A DNA stretch of 6,155 nt from DATGEP01 sp035310125 (GTDB lineage: Bacteria; Chloroflexota; Ktedonobacteria; Ktedonobacterales; JADMIN01). The translations under genes were made by a program, and so were the position numbers. The first letter of the stretch is position 1; each line of letters starts with the position of its first letter. Location: contig DATGEP010000204.1 in assembly GCA_035310125.1 (NCBI GenBank), positions 1 to 6,155 of the forward strand, written 5' to 3'. Positions 5,256 to 6,155 of the stretch are shown here, in pieces. Under the pieces are notes generated by a model, which searched no databases, had not been told where the DNA came from, and saw only the letters and a list, made by a program, of their open reading frames with translations.

Positions 5256-6155
5256 TTATCTGCCTCCCTTGGGCCGACCATTGGGACGGGGCCGGCCCGA
5301 CTGCATACCTTTATTGCCACTGCTGCCAGGGCTCTTGCGTTGCGGATTGGGACGGTTGCTCGTGGCGCCCGATGGACGTCCGGCAGCTGTCCCCGCGCCA
5401 GCGCGTGCGCCGGTGGCAGCCGGAACGTTACCTCTTGTCTCCCTCGCCCCATCAGGCGAAGGGGATGTGGAGCTGCCGTTTTTGCCGTTGCCGTTCGCGG
5501 CACCGTTCGCGACACGCACGTCGGGCTGCGACTCACCCTCGATGGACGTCGGCGTGGCTTCTGAGAAATCGCCAGTTGCCGTTTTCGCCGCATGCGCGCC
5601 ACTGGCTGGAGGTTTGACGAGCACGGGGCCCGTCTTCTGCTGTGTGCGCGGGCGGTCGCGGCGCGTAGCCGGTTCGGATTTCGGGGTGGCCGCAGCGGTT
5701 TCGGTTGCCGATGTTGTCGCGATTCGTGTGTCTGCGGTCGCGGTGCCGTTCTGTTTTGCTTTCTGGGATTCGAGGGCGCTCTGCTGGGCTGCCGACATTT
5801 GCTCTTTTATCCGCCCCAGCATGCCGCGCAGTCCGCCCGCCGCCGGTTCAGTGGGAGGCGGCGCCGTGAGGGCGCGCGCCGAGCCAGCGGGAAGGGATTT
5901 GACCGGCGTGGGGGCGGTAATCACTTTTGGTTCAGGAACGAGGTGCTCCAGGCCGGGGATGCCGACGAAGAGCGAGCCGACGCCGGTGAGGAAGTATTGC
6001 TGGACGGCGGAGAAGAGGGTGGAGACGCACCAGTACAGGGCGAGGCCGGCGGGGAAGCCAAGGCCGATGACGAGGGTCATGATTGGCATGACGTATTGCA
6101 TCATGCCGGTAGCCTGGCTCATGGAATCGCGCTGTCCGGCTGGCGTAGGCTTGCG
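5256..6155 (-). CDS. yidC: YidC/Oxa1 membrane protein insertase (N-terminal part missing), with long disordered tail
   Basis: The C-terminal 299 residues of YidC, open through the right edge. YidC inserts and folds membrane proteins, with or without SecYEG. The visible core (about residues 1-70) has two hydrophobic segments, around MPIMTLVIGLGF and PAGLALYWCVSTLFSAVQQYFLTG, matching the last two transmembrane helices and the conserved F-PAGL-LYW motif. An ATG at 6122 is internal, since the frame continues upstream with family-like sequence. About 230 residues follow, rich in Ala, Pro, Gly, Ser and Thr with little predicted order. The last 48 contain 10 Lys/Arg and no Asp/Glu, ending RPRPNGRPKGGR. 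Basic YidC tails are known to touch ribosomes in some bacteria, which is a plausible but inferred role here. The stop TAA abuts the khpB start. rnpA and rpmH are expected further right. Confidence 0.93.
   Translation of the reverse strand, partial: RKPTPAGQRDSMSQATGMMQYVMPIMTLVIGLGFPAGLALYWCVSTLFSAVQQYFLTGVGSLFVGIPGLEHLVPEPKVITAPTPVKSLPAGSARALTAPPPTEPAAGGLRGMLGRIKEQMSAAQQSALESQKAKQNGTATADTRIATTSATETAAATPKSEPATRRDRPRTQQKTGPVLVKPPASGAHAAKTATGDFSEATPTSIEGESQPDVRVANGAANGNGKNGSSTSPSPDGARETRGNVPAATGARAGAGTAAGRPSGATSNRPNPQRKSPGSSGNKGMQSGRPRPNGRPKGGR
5263..5270 (-). promoter_or_regulatory. Ribosome binding site of khpB inside yidC
   Basis: AAGGGAGG on the minus strand lies 7 nt before the GTG at 5255 and encodes the last KGG residues of YidC. 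It is a near-perfect Shine-Dalgarno sequence and establishes GTG as the khpB start. Confidence 0.8.
5441..5463. repeat. Hairpin within the low-complexity yidC tail, possible palindromic-repeat insertion
   Basis: CCCTCGCC (5441-5448) pairs with GGCG-A-AGGG (5455-5463) with one bulged A, around a 6-nt loop CCATCA. In frame it encodes part of SPSPDGARETRG in the variable tail. It shares the CTC-CTCGCC flavour of the element at 881-921. Insertion of a palindromic repeat into a tolerant coding region is possible but unproven. Confidence 0.3.

Noticed and set aside
5256..6122. A separate 288-residue protein starting at the ATG 6122
   Set aside because: The frame continues upstream to the window edge with YidC-like sequence. 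The visible part begins inside the insertase core, so it is a truncated yidC.
1..6155. A novel multi-gene defence, secretion or biosynthetic system
   Set aside because: Every sizeable gene belongs to a known core or common enzyme family, and no transposase, integrase, toxin, nuclease or effector-like gene is visible.

Overview
The window is about 6.2 kb of GC-rich, densely coded bacterial DNA. It carries mostly core housekeeping genes: obg, a CAU-anticodon tRNA, yceD/DUF177, khpB (jag) and yidC, plus a PfkB-family sugar kinase and the end of a serine-hydrolase gene. Several features suggest a Chloroflexota-like bacterium: the very long low-complexity tail on YidC, the KhpB protein with an acidic linker, the tRNA without an encoded CCA, and the GC-rich hairpin repeats between genes. 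That assignment is inference and is weak below phylum. Nothing in the window looks like a plasmid, phage, CRISPR or defence locus.

Layout, left to right. A serine hydrolase of the beta-lactamase/esterase fold, cut by the left edge, runs on the + strand to 857. It converges on obg (minus strand, 925-2238) across a hairpin repeat at 881-921. Upstream of obg on the same strand lies a tRNA gene with anticodon CAT (2326-2397), which has an extended -10 promoter at 2415-2423. A GC-rich hairpin with a short T run separates the tRNA from obg. A divergent gap follows (2398-2684) that holds a perfect hairpin repeat (2481-2499) and the rightward promoter and structured leader of a yceD (DUF177) gene at 2685-3224. 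yceD converges on a minus-strand block across a gap that holds a 12-bp palindrome and a terminator-like hairpin. The minus-strand block, in transcription order, is yidC (cut by the right edge), khpB, then a PfkB-family kinase.

How the genes relate. The adjacent yidC and khpB genes are the familiar membrane-insertase/RNA-binding-protein pair that in many bacteria follows rpmH and rnpA near dnaA/oriC. Here they are tightly coupled: the yidC stop directly abuts the khpB GTG start. Obg and YceD are linked to ribosome assembly, the tRNA to translation, and YidC to membrane protein insertion. Much of the window is therefore translation and protein-biogenesis machinery. The PfkB kinase and the serine hydrolase have no visible functional tie to that theme.

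I found no convincing evidence of an undescribed multi-gene system. The observations most worth a second look are small: the hairpin plus three tandem Shine-Dalgarno-bearing 10-mers in the yceD leader; the hairpin between the tRNA and obg; the opposite charge of the YidC tail and the KhpB linker; and the dispersed-type hairpin repeats.
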